In this document: piece after piece, positions 1 through 6,217 of the stretch
How the letters are laid out: every line of letters begins with the position of its first letter
How positions within the stretch are numbered: position 1 is the first letter of the stretch
Notes under the pieces: generated by a model
The model's input: only the letters and a program-made list of their open reading frames with translations
What the model was told of the DNA's origin: nothing
Database searches by the model: none
Assembly: GCF_014643255.1 (NCBI RefSeq)
Contig: NZ_BMJI01000002.1
Location: 1 to 64,000 of the forward strand
DNA: 64,000 nt
Reading direction: 5' to 3'
Source of the DNA: Tersicoccus solisilvae
GTDB lineage: Bacteria > Actinomycetota > Actinomycetes > Actinomycetales > Micrococcaceae
Made by a program: the position numbers and the translations under genes

Positions 1-2
1 CG

Positions 3-833
3 GCAGCGACCCTGCTCGGTGGCGATGAGCCGGGCTGGCTCGGGGAGTTCGGTCCGATTCCGGCGGTCGACGCGCGTGAGCTGGCGTCGCGGGCGAGGTC
101 GTTCCTGCTCGCCGTGGTTGCCGACCCCGGCGACCCGCCGCCCGACGGCACCGACCCGCCGCCCGGCGGCACGGATCGACCGCCCGGCGGTATGGCTCGC
201 CCGCCTGAGGGCACCGATCGACCGCCCGGCGGTATGGCTCGCCCGCCTGAGGGCACCGATCGACCGCCCGGCGGCACGGCTCGCCCGCCGGATCGCGGGG
301 CGTGGTCGCCGGGGTCGGGGGACCGCCTGCTCGGGGTCGCGACCGGGGAACGTGGGCCGGGTGAGGAGCCGGCGTGGGTGGTGCCGGTGGCGTTGACGAC
401 GGGGTTGTCGTACCGGTTGCCGGCGGCGTTGCGTCGGGCGTTGGTGGTGCGGGACGGGACCTGCCGGTTCCCGGGGTGCCGCCGGTCGGCGGTGGCGTGC
501 GACGTGGACCATGTGAGCGCGTGGGCCGAGGGTGGCACCACCGTGCCGGGCAACCTGGCGCACCTGTGCCGGAAGCACCACGTGCTCAAGCACCATTCGG
601 GGTGGTCGGTCACGACGGTGATCGACGAGGAGGCGGCGGACCGGGCGACACCGGACGGGCCGGCCGACGGGGGCATGCCGGACGGGCCGGCCGACGGGGG
701 CGTACCGGACGGGCCGGCCGACCGGGGCATGCCGGACGGAATCGGTGGCGAGGGAGGGATCGGCAGCCAGCTGCGGTGGACCTCGCCCGCGGGCCGGGTC
801 TACCTCACCGACCCCGAGCCCCCACCCTTCTGA
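3..833 (+). CDS. DUF222/HNH endonuclease domain protein, 5' truncated by window edge
   Basis: The reading frame is already open at base 3 and runs to TGA at 831-833, so the start lies outside the window. The visible N-terminal part (LGEFGPIPAVDARELASRA) is typical of the DUF222/13E12-repeat family. The C-terminal part is an HNH nuclease fold: CRFPGC, then DVDHVSAWAEGGTT, then NLAHLCRKHHVLKH. The middle (about bases 120-300) is a Pro/Gly-rich linker built from 14-residue repeats, and the tail holds three copies of a 9-residue PDGPADGG-type repeat. These proteins are multicopy in many actinobacteria and their biological role is unsettled. The family call is firm; nuclease activity is inferred from the motif only. 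Confidence 0.85.
   Translation, partial: AATLLGGDEPGWLGEFGPIPAVDARELASRARSFLLAVVADPGDPPPDGTDPPPGGTDRPPGGMARPPEGTDRPPGGMARPPEGTDRPPGGTARPPDRGAWSPGSGDRLLGVATGERGPGEEPAWVVPVALTTGLSYRLPAALRRALVVRDGTCRFPGCRRSAVACDVDHVSAWAEGGTTVPGNLAHLCRKHHVLKHHSGWSVTTVIDEEAADRATPDGPADGGMPDGPADGGVPDGPADRGMPDGIGGEGGIGSQLRWTSPAGRVYLTDPEPPPF
174..291 (+). repeat. 42-bp in-frame tandem repeat in HNH gene
   Basis: There are two identical 42-bp units (174-215 and 216-257) and a third partial copy (258 to about 291). Each unit encodes 14 residues of the type DRPPGGMARPPEGT. The period is a multiple of three, so gain or loss of units would lengthen or shorten the linker without a frameshift. Confidence 0.9.
651..738 (+). 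repeat. 27-bp in-frame tandem repeat in HNH gene
   Basis: Three 27-bp units (651-677, 678-704, 705-731) are followed by the first 7 bases of a fourth. Each encodes nine residues close to PDGPADGGM. This is a second, independent minisatellite in the same gene, just after the HNH domain. Confidence 0.9.
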
Positions 834-862
834 GCTGGTCGAGCCCTTCTGAGCCGGTCGAG
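825..862 (+). repeat. Two 19-bp direct repeats spanning the HNH stop codon
   Basis: Units 825-843 and 844-862 share 18 of 19 bases (core CTTCTGAGCYGGTCGAG). The first unit contains the stop codon of the HNH gene and the second lies downstream of it. The GGTCGAG-type core resembles small dispersed repeats found between actinobacterial genes. Confidence 0.7.
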
Positions 863-1171
863 CCCCGGCGGCCCGCGTGGCCAAGGGCCGGTCGGCCGTG
901 ACGGACCTCCCCGACATGACGGCGGATGACCCGGCGTGACCTCGCGGGTCGCCGACCCGAGACGTGAGCCGGTCGGGGCCTCCAGCGTTCCCGGAGAGCC
1001 GTGTTCTCGGGGAGCCGCACAGCACCCTCATCGCCAGCGGTCAGGCGTCGTCGTCGGCACCCTGTTCGGCATCCTCGTCCCGGTGCTGCGCCGCCGCGGG
1101 ATCCTGCGCCGCGAGTACGGCGACGTCGGTGTGGCGAGGAATCTGCGGGACTTCTGAGTCCCGGGACGAGG
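834..1171. other. 338-bp gene-poor stretch
   Basis: This gap between the HNH gene and the convergent aldo/keto reductase holds the second copy of the 19-bp repeat and, at 1044-1157, a short coding-like tail described separately. No complete gene, RNA or obvious promoter was seen in the rest. Confidence 0.6.
1044..1157 (+). pseudogene. 3' remnant of a luciferase-like (LLM class) flavin monooxygenase
   Basis: The frame ending at the TGA at 1155-1157 reads VVVGTLFGILVPVLRRRG and then ILRREYGDVGVARNLRDF. Almost every codon ends in G or C, as in real genes here. The pattern hydrophobic-VPxLxRRGxxRxEY-x-LRxNL is the usual C-terminus of NtaA/DmoA-type FMN-dependent monooxygenases, which end near ...VPELQRRGxFRxEYxGxTLRENL. 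Nothing upstream in this frame looks like the rest of such a protein. I infer a deletion remnant of about 38 codons; it could also be chance. Confidence 0.45.
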
Positions 1172-2035
1172 TCAACCCCCGATGCCCTCCAGCTCGACCA
1201 GGTCCTCCTCGGAGAGTCCCAGCTCGGCGGCGGCGACGTTGGCCCGCAGATGCTCGATGGACGACGTCCCCGGGATGAGCAGGATGTTCGGCGCGCGCTG
1301 CAGCAGCCACGCCAGCGCCACGGACATCGCCGGCGCCCCGAGCCGCTCCGCCACGGCGTCGAGCGTGCGGGACTGCAGCGGGGAGAACCCGCCCAGCGGG
1401 AAGAACGGCGTGTAGGCGATGCCCTCCTCGGTCAACCGGTCGATCAGGGCGTCGTCGTCCCGGTGGGCCAGGTTGTAGAAGTTCTGCACGCACACGACCG
1501 GCGCGATGGCACGGGCCTCGTCGACCTGGTCCGCGGTGACGTTGCTGACCCCGAGGTGGCGGATCAGCCCCTGCTGTCGCAGCTCCGCCAGCGTCTCGAA
1601 CGGCTCGGCCAGCGAGCCCTCGCTCGGAGCGCTGACCCCGCCGACGCGCAGGTTGACGACGTCCATCGCCTCCAGCCCGAGGTGGTCGAGATTCTCGTGC
1701 ACCGCCTGACGCAGCTCGTCCGGCGCCAGCGCGGAGGGCCACCCGCCCTTCTCGTCGCGGCGCGCGCCCACCTTGGTGACCAGGTGCAGGTCCTCAGGGT
1801 ACGGGTGCAGCGCCTCCCGGATGAGCTCGTTCGTCACGTGAGGGCCGTAGTAGTCGCTCGTGTCGATGTGCCGGATGCCGAGCTCGACGGCGGTGCGCAG
1901 CACGTCGATCGCCGCATGCCGGTCCGCCGGGGGTCCGGACACCCCGGGGCCGGCCAGCTGCATCGCCCCGTAGCCCATCCGGGAGACGGTGAGGTCGCCG
2001 AGGGTGAACGCCCCGCCGGGCAGAGTCGCTGGCAT
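1172..2035 (-). CDS. pdxI: Aldo/keto reductase, PdxI (YdbC)-like pyridoxal reductase
   Basis: The 287-residue TIM-barrel AKR opens with TLGDLTVSRMGYGAMQLAGP and carries HIDTSDYYGPHVTNELIREA (Asp and Tyr of the catalytic tetrad), LVTKVGARR (Lys) and ILLIPGTSS. The segment DVVNLRVGG stands where most AKRs have the catalytic His. All of these match what I recall of E. coli YdbC, renamed PdxI after it was shown to reduce pyridoxal to pyridoxine with NADPH. The gene follows the MetE-like gene on the same strand. An in-frame GTG at 2044 would give a 4-base GTGA overlap with its stop, so translation may begin there (three more residues). A generic AKR role is the alternative. Confidence 0.75.
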   Translation of the reverse strand: MPATLPGGAFTLGDLTVSRMGYGAMQLAGPGVSGPPADRHAAIDVLRTAVELGIRHIDTSDYYGPHVTNELIREALHPYPEDLHLVTKVGARRDEKGGWPSALAPDELRQAVHENLDHLGLEAMDVVNLRVGGVSAPSEGSLAEPFETLAELRQQGLIRHLGVSNVTADQVDEARAIAPVVCVQNFYNLAHRDDDALIDRLTEEGIAYTPFFPLGGFSPLQSRTLDAVAERLGAPAMSVALAWLLQRAPNILLIPGTSSIEHLRANVAAAELGLSEEDLVELEGIGG

Positions 2036-2040
2036 GGCGT

Positions 2041-3117
2041 TCACCAGGCCGCGGTGACGTCGCGGTGGGTCGCCAGCAGGGGCGCGATGGCGTCCTCCGG
2101 GGCGCGGCCCATGCCGCACTCGGTGGCCACCCCGAACGCGGGCACGGATCGGAGCGCCGCCGCGATCCGGCGGGTGGCGCCCTCGACGCCGTCCTCCCGG
2201 TGCACGAGCCCGAGGTACAGCTCGGTGCCCGCCGGTAGCCGCAGGTCCGCCAGCGGAGCGGTGTACGCCTCGTCGTCCCGCTCGATCGGCACGGGCAGGT
2301 GCAGCCAGGTGACGGGCCGGGGCGCCCGGGCGAGGAGTTCGGTGGCGAAGCGGGCGAGGTGGGCCGTGTCGGTGGGCTCGACGAAGTGCTTCTCCCCGGC
2401 GTCCCCGTAGCAGAGGTGGTAGCCGAGCTCGACGTCCTCGGGAACCAGCGAGGCCTGCCGCACGGCCCGTTCGATCACCCCGGCCCACACCTCCCCGAAC
2501 CAGGAGCGGAACGCGCCGCCGTAACGGTCCTCGTACCCGCCGCTCTCGATCAGGCCGAACTCCACGGCGGTGTCCCACTGGATCGCCAACGAATCGTGCG
2601 GGATCGCCGCGAGGATCTGCTCCAGCTCGCCGACCAGCGCCCGCTCGTACACCGGCTCGAACGCCGCGCGGTCCGCCGGCACGACGAACGCCCCGACGAC
2701 GGCGGCCGGCGTCGGCAGCGAGACCTGGAAGCGCGTCCCGGCGGGGATCACGCCGTCGTCCCGCAGGCGCCGGAACACGCCCCACGAGTCGAGCGCGGCC
2801 TCGGCGTAGCCGAGCGGGGGCAGGAGCAGCGTGGCGGGGTCGACGCCGTCGGCGATGCGCAGCGGCCGGACGTCCAGGTGCTTGACGCGCACCGGTTCGT
2901 CGCCGACCCGTTCCAGACCCTCGGCGCTTCCCAGCCGATCGGGCTGGAAGGCGATCCAGTGGAACCGGTCGCCCACCTCGCCGTCGGGGATCCGCCGCAG
3001 CCGGTCGCCGAGATACTCGGCGGCCGCCCGGAAGGTGGACTCCGCGTCCGGCAGGGTGATGCTGCCGACCAGGTGGGCGCCCCGGGGCTGGGGAACCGGC
3101 GGCTGGGAATCGGTCAT
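2041..3117 (-). CDS. MetE C-terminal/UROD-like TIM-barrel protein
   Basis: This 358-residue protein begins PRGAHLVGSITLPDAESTF and resembles the catalytic barrel of cobalamin-independent methionine synthase (MetE) and the uroporphyrinogen decarboxylase superfamily. The pairs YHLCYGD (near residue 235) and TECGMGR (near 335) sit where MetE has its zinc ligands His-x-Cys and Cys. It is about half the length of full MetE and lacks the N-terminal barrel, so it is not a complete methionine synthase. The next gene, a PdxI-like reductase, is probably translated with it. The substrate is unknown; a methyl-transfer role is inferred from the fold. Confidence 0.7.
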   Translation of the reverse strand: MTDSQPPVPQPRGAHLVGSITLPDAESTFRAAAEYLGDRLRRIPDGEVGDRFHWIAFQPDRLGSAEGLERVGDEPVRVKHLDVRPLRIADGVDPATLLLPPLGYAEAALDSWGVFRRLRDDGVIPAGTRFQVSLPTPAAVVGAFVVPADRAAFEPVYERALVGELEQILAAIPHDSLAIQWDTAVEFGLIESGGYEDRYGGAFRSWFGEVWAGVIERAVRQASLVPEDVELGYHLCYGDAGEKHFVEPTDTAHLARFATELLARAPRPVTWLHLPVPIERDDEAYTAPLADLRLPAGTELYLGLVHREDGVEGATRRIAAALRSVPAFGVATECGMGRAPEDAIAPLLATHRDVTAAW

Positions 3118-3205
3118 GCGTCAGTCTTCCCACCGCCGTGCCGCGCGATCAAGGGGAACCGGGCAGAATGACGTCGGACGACGGTCCACGGATCCGGAGG
3201 TCGGC

Positions 3206-3595
3206 ATGCTCGTCATCGGTCTGGTGCTCGCGGTGCTCGCGGCGCTGCTCCACGTCTACATCTTCGTGCTCGAGTCGCTGGCCTGGACGGGGGAGCGGGC
3301 GCGGGCGACGTTCGGCATCGCCTCGGCCGAGGAGGCGGCCACGACGCGGCAGCTCGCCTTCAACCAGGGGTTCTACAACCTGTTCCTGGCCGTGGTGACG
3401 CTGCTCGGGGTGCTCGTCATCGCGCTCGGGTCGACGCCCGTGGGCACCACGCTGGTGCTCACGGGCGTCGGGTCGATGACGGCGGCCGCCCTCGTGCTGT
3501 TGCTGTCCTCGCCGCAGCACCGCGCGGCCGCGCTGAAGCAGGGGACGGTGCCGTTGCTCGCGGCGATCGCCGTCGTGGTCGGTCTGGCCGTCTGA
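3206..3595 (+). CDS. DUF1304 family small membrane protein
   Basis: The 129-residue product has four hydrophobic segments. It starts MLVIGLVLAVLAALLHVYIF and contains FNQGFYNLFLA and SSPQHRAAALKQGTVP, the conserved signatures of DUF1304. The ATG at 3206 is preceded by GGAGG at 3196-3200 with ideal spacing, which fixes the start. The function of the family is not known; members are often next to transcription regulators. It is convergent with the SRPBCC gene downstream. Confidence 0.85.
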   Translation: MLVIGLVLAVLAALLHVYIFVLESLAWTGERARATFGIASAEEAATTRQLAFNQGFYNLFLAVVTLLGVLVIALGSTPVGTTLVLTGVGSMTAAALVLLLSSPQHRAAALKQGTVPLLAAIAVVVGLAV

Positions 3596-3638
3596 ACCGG
3601 GCAGATCAGAACCGCGGAGATCAGAACCGGACAGATCT
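3594..3638 (+). repeat. Three 15-bp tandem repeats filling a convergent intergenic gap
   Basis: Units 3594-3608, 3609-3623 and 3624-3638 follow the pattern GAACCGNNNAGATCA with small changes. They exactly fill the space between the stop of the DUF1304 gene and the stop of the SRPBCC gene, two genes facing each other. No hairpin typical of a terminator was seen. Confidence 0.85.
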
Positions 3639-4126
3639 CAGGCGGCGACCAGCAGGCCGTCCATCTGGCCGACGGCCTCCCGCAGACCCTCATCCATGCC
3701 CATCGCGATCAGCTGGTCCATCTGGGCGCGGTCCTCGAAGCGGGTGGTCAGCGTCATCCGGGTGCCGCCGCCGCGCTCGACGAGTTCCATCCGGGTGTCG
3801 CTGAGCGGCATGTCGTCGTTCGGGCGGCCGTTCTCGTCGGCGAACCCGTCGGTGAAGGCCAGGCTGGACGGCGCCCGCACCGCCCCCACCCGCCAGTAGC
3901 CGTGGTAGGTCGCCCCGTCCGGGCCGGTCATGTAGTAGGTGACCGTCCCGCCCTCCGTGAGGTCGTGCTGCTCGAACGTCGCCGGGTACGTCGGCGGCCC
4001 CCACCACCGCTCGAGCTGCCGTGGGTCTGCCCACAGCTGCCACACCCGGTCGACGGGCGAGTCGAAGTCGGCGATCAGGGTCAGGGTGAGGTGCTCGAGG
4101 TCCTTGTCGATGCTGGTGACGCTCAT
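3638..4126 (-). CDS. SRPBCC/AHSA1 domain protein
   Basis: The 162-residue protein has the START-like helix-grip fold of the AHSA1 family: FDSPVDRVWQLWADPRQLERWWGP near the N-terminus, then YHGYWRV, GGGTRMTLTTRFED and a C-terminal helix ending MDQLIAMGMDEGLREAVGQM. Proteins like this bind hydrophobic ligands, but no substrate can be named here. The ATG overlaps the stop of the upstream ArsR gene as ATGA (4123-4126), so the two are translationally coupled. The ArsR-SRPBCC pairing is a recurrent actinobacterial arrangement. Confidence 0.9.
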   Translation of the reverse strand: MSVTSIDKDLEHLTLTLIADFDSPVDRVWQLWADPRQLERWWGPPTYPATFEQHDLTEGGTVTYYMTGPDGATYHGYWRVGAVRAPSSLAFTDGFADENGRPNDDMPLSDTRMELVERGGGTRMTLTTRFEDRAQMDQLIAMGMDEGLREAVGQMDGLLVAA

Positions 4127-4530
4127 CGTTCCTGTCCTTCCGGTGTGCTGGGTGGTGGAGAAGCACTGCTGGCGGGGCCGTCGGGGCGGAGTTCGTCGTC
4201 GGGATCGGCGAGCAGATCGGCCATCCGGTCGATCCGGCCCCGCCAGGTGGCGGCGAGGTCGTCGAGGGCGTGGTGGGCTCGGGCCACGGCATCGGGATCC
4301 GATCGCACGAGCTGCTCCCGTCCCCGGCGCTCCTTGGCCACCAGGCCGGCCCGTTCCAGCACGGCGACGTGCTTCTGCACCGCGGCGAAGCTCATCGGGT
4401 ACAGCCGCGCCAGCTGCGACACGGACAGCTCGCCTCGGCGGGAACGCCGGACGATGTCGCGACGCGTCGCGTCGGCCAGTGCGTGGAACAGTCGGTCCAC
4501 GTCCTCGTCGGACCCCGTTGCTACAACCAT
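4123..4530 (-). CDS. ArsR family HTH transcriptional regulator
   Basis: The 135-residue protein carries a winged helix: VDRLFHALADATRRDIVRRS, then LSVSQLARLYPMSFAAVQKH (recognition helix) and VLERAGLVAKERRGREQLV. No metal-binding cysteine motif is visible, so it belongs with the metal-independent ArsR proteins that partner with SRPBCC genes. The start at 4530 (ATGGTTGTA) lies inside a palindrome that is probably its own operator, and a well-placed -10/-35 pair would make the mRNA leaderless. Autorepression of the two-gene operon is therefore likely. Confidence 0.9.
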   Translation of the reverse strand: MVVATGSDEDVDRLFHALADATRRDIVRRSRRGELSVSQLARLYPMSFAAVQKHVAVLERAGLVAKERRGREQLVRSDPDAVARAHHALDDLAATWRGRIDRMADLLADPDDELRPDGPASSASPPPSTPEGQER

Positions 4531-4567
4531 TTGGTTGTAGATTAGGTCTCGCTCAGGACGGCGTCAA
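4521..4567 (-). promoter_or_regulatory. ArsR-operon promoter and operator; leaderless
   Basis: On the minus strand a -35 TTGACG (4562-4567) and -10 TAATCT (4539-4544) are separated by exactly 17 bp. The ATG at 4530-4528 begins eight bases after the -10, so transcription should start at or beside the start codon. A perfect 9-bp inverted repeat, CTACAACCA-TT-TGGTTGTAG (4521-4540), covers the end of the -10 and the first codons. This is a good fit for an ArsR operator. It lies between the stop of the upstream 546-codon gene and the ArsR gene. Confidence 0.8.
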
Positions 4568-4576
4568 GCGGTCGAC

Positions 4577-6217
4577 TCAGCGGGCGCCGACGGGCCGGGG
4601 GTCGGCCGGGGGCGTCGGCGCGGACGGGATCGCCGGCGGATCCTGGTCGAGGATGTCGGGCCGGTCGGCGGGGCAGCCCTCGCGAGCCAGCGGGACGTTC
4701 ATCACGGTGGCGATCACGAGGGACGTGTCGTCCGGTCGGAACACCGCACCGTCCGCCTTCTTCGTCGGGGACGGCTTGGGCGCCGGCGAGGCCTTCTTCG
4801 ACGGAGACGGAGACGGCGAGGGCGACGGCGACGGCTTCTTCGACGGCGACGGCGACGGCTTCGGTTGGGGCGCCTCGCATCGCTTCACCTCGGCCGCGTA
4901 GTCGGACGCGGCCTTCGCCTTGCGCGCGAGGAAGTCGGCCCGCGCGGCCACCGCGCCCTCGTAGGCGGCGAGGTCGGTGCGGTACCGCGCCCACTGCCCG
5001 TCGATCGCGGCCCAGGCGGCGTTGACCGAGTCCACCGCGTTCCGGTACGCGAGGTAGCCGGGAACCGCCTTCTCGTAGGCGGCGTAGTCCGTCCAGTACC
5101 GGGTGACCTCGGTCTGCCACGCACGGGAGGCGGCCTGCAGCCGGGCGCGGCCGGCGTTCTCCGCGCGGGTGCGGGCGGCCGCGAGGCCGGCGGCGTCCGC
5201 GGCCGGGGCCTTCATGCCGGTGAACGCCCAACCGCAACCCGGGCCGGTGGTGTCCGCGGCCGGGACTCGCACCTCCGCCGAGGTCGGCGGTGACGCGGAG
5301 GGCGCCTGGGGCGGGGCCGGCTCGGCCACCGGCGCGGGCATCGGGGGCCACACGGGGTAGTCGCGCGGGCCCGAGGGCGCCGCCGAACGGTCGATGAGGT
5401 TCGGCGCCGGCAGGGAGCGGCTCGTCCCGGTGCCCGGGCTCGGCGTGGCCACGGCGGGGATCCGCACGGTGCTGGCGACGGTGTACGGCAAATAGCCCGG
5501 TCGATAGGGCGACCGTGCGGCGTCCGCCGTCGTGGCGTCCTGGTCGGCGCAGACCGGCCCGAGACGCGGGCCGAGGACCCCGTCGAGGTCGCGGGCGTAT
5601 CGCGGCAGGTCCTGGGTGGGGGTGCCGGCGAGGAACACCAGCACGTCCCCGCGACGCCACGAGAGGACGGCGCTGTCCACCCCGGAGCGGGAGGCCGTGG
5701 CCAGGCGGGGGCTCTCGCCGGGTCCGGTGTCCCCGAGTTCCTGCACGGCCGCGCCGCCGGCGCAGCTGCCGGCGGCGGCCGCCAGCGTGTCCTGGACCTT
5801 CGCGCCCTGTCCCGCGGTGAACGCCTGCGCCGTCACGCTCACGGGGGCGCCGTCGACGGTGTAGGCGGCGCTGAGCGAGACCGCCGGCGAGGTGCCCTCC
5901 GCGGGGCACGAGTAGGGTGCGGGAGCGCCGGCGCCGTGGCCGAGCTCACCGCTGCGGGCCCAGCCCCCGGACGGGGCGGAGAGCGTGGCCGTGAGTACCT
6001 GGTCGGCCGGGGTGTCCGTCCAGGTGGCCGTGCGCGCCGTCGGGGCGGGCGTCGTCGCGGCGACCGCCGGCGGTGCCGACGGCGGGGAGACGAGGAGGCC
6101 GGCCAGGGCCACCAGGGCGGAGCCGATCAGGCCGATGGCCACCAGGACGGCGGTGGCCACCAGCACGGTGCGGCGCGGGTCGTCCCTGACCCGCTGGGAG
6201 ATCAGCATGCGGCTCAC
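4577..6217 (-). CDS. Uncharacterised membrane-anchored protein coupled to PBP1
   Basis: I do not recognise a family. The 546-residue product has a short basic N-terminus (SQRVRDDPRR) and one transmembrane segment at about 17-43. A secreted Ser/Thr/Ala-rich globular region with several Cys follows at about 50-235 (SGELGHG, PYSCPAEG, AVLSWRRGDVLVF). After that come a Pro-rich stretch, a long Ala/Tyr/Trp-rich helical region (AWQTEVTRYWTDYAAYEKAV), a KPSPSPSKK-type tail and a short C-terminal domain. GTG at 6217 overlaps the stop of the penicillin-binding protein gene as GTGA; ATG at 6208 is the alternative start. The coupling suggests a role in or on the cell wall with that protein; this is inference. 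Confidence 0.7.
   Translation of the reverse strand: MSRMLISQRVRDDPRRTVLVATAVLVAIGLIGSALVALAGLLVSPPSAPPAVAATTPAPTARTATWTDTPADQVLTATLSAPSGGWARSGELGHGAGAPAPYSCPAEGTSPAVSLSAAYTVDGAPVSVTAQAFTAGQGAKVQDTLAAAAGSCAGGAAVQELGDTGPGESPRLATASRSGVDSAVLSWRRGDVLVFLAGTPTQDLPRYARDLDGVLGPRLGPVCADQDATTADAARSPYRPGYLPYTVASTVRIPAVATPSPGTGTSRSLPAPNLIDRSAAPSGPRDYPVWPPMPAPVAEPAPPQAPSASPPTSAEVRVPAADTTGPGCGWAFTGMKAPAADAAGLAAARTRAENAGRARLQAASRAWQTEVTRYWTDYAAYEKAVPGYLAYRNAVDSVNAAWAAIDGQWARYRTDLAAYEGAVAARADFLARKAKAASDYAAEVKRCEAPQPKPSPSPSKKPSPSPSPSPSPSKKASPAPKPSPTKKADGAVFRPDDTSLVIATVMNVPLAREGCPADRPDILDQDPPAIPSAPTPPADPRPVGAR
4767..4862 (-). repeat. Low-complexity hexanucleotide tract encoding a Lys/Pro/Ser tail
   Basis: This stretch is made largely of GGCGAC/CTTCTTCGACGG-type units on the plus strand. 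On the coding strand it gives the repeated KPSPSPSKK tail of the PBP-coupled protein. Units are multiples of three, so copy-number change keeps the frame. A flexible, positively charged wall-spanning segment is the likely structural role. Confidence 0.7.

Noticed and set aside
1001-2410. Long plus-strand open frame of about 470 codons
   Set aside because: It is the antisense of the PdxI-like and MetE-like genes; its product is Arg/His-rich, without any family motif, as expected for a shadow frame in GC-rich DNA.
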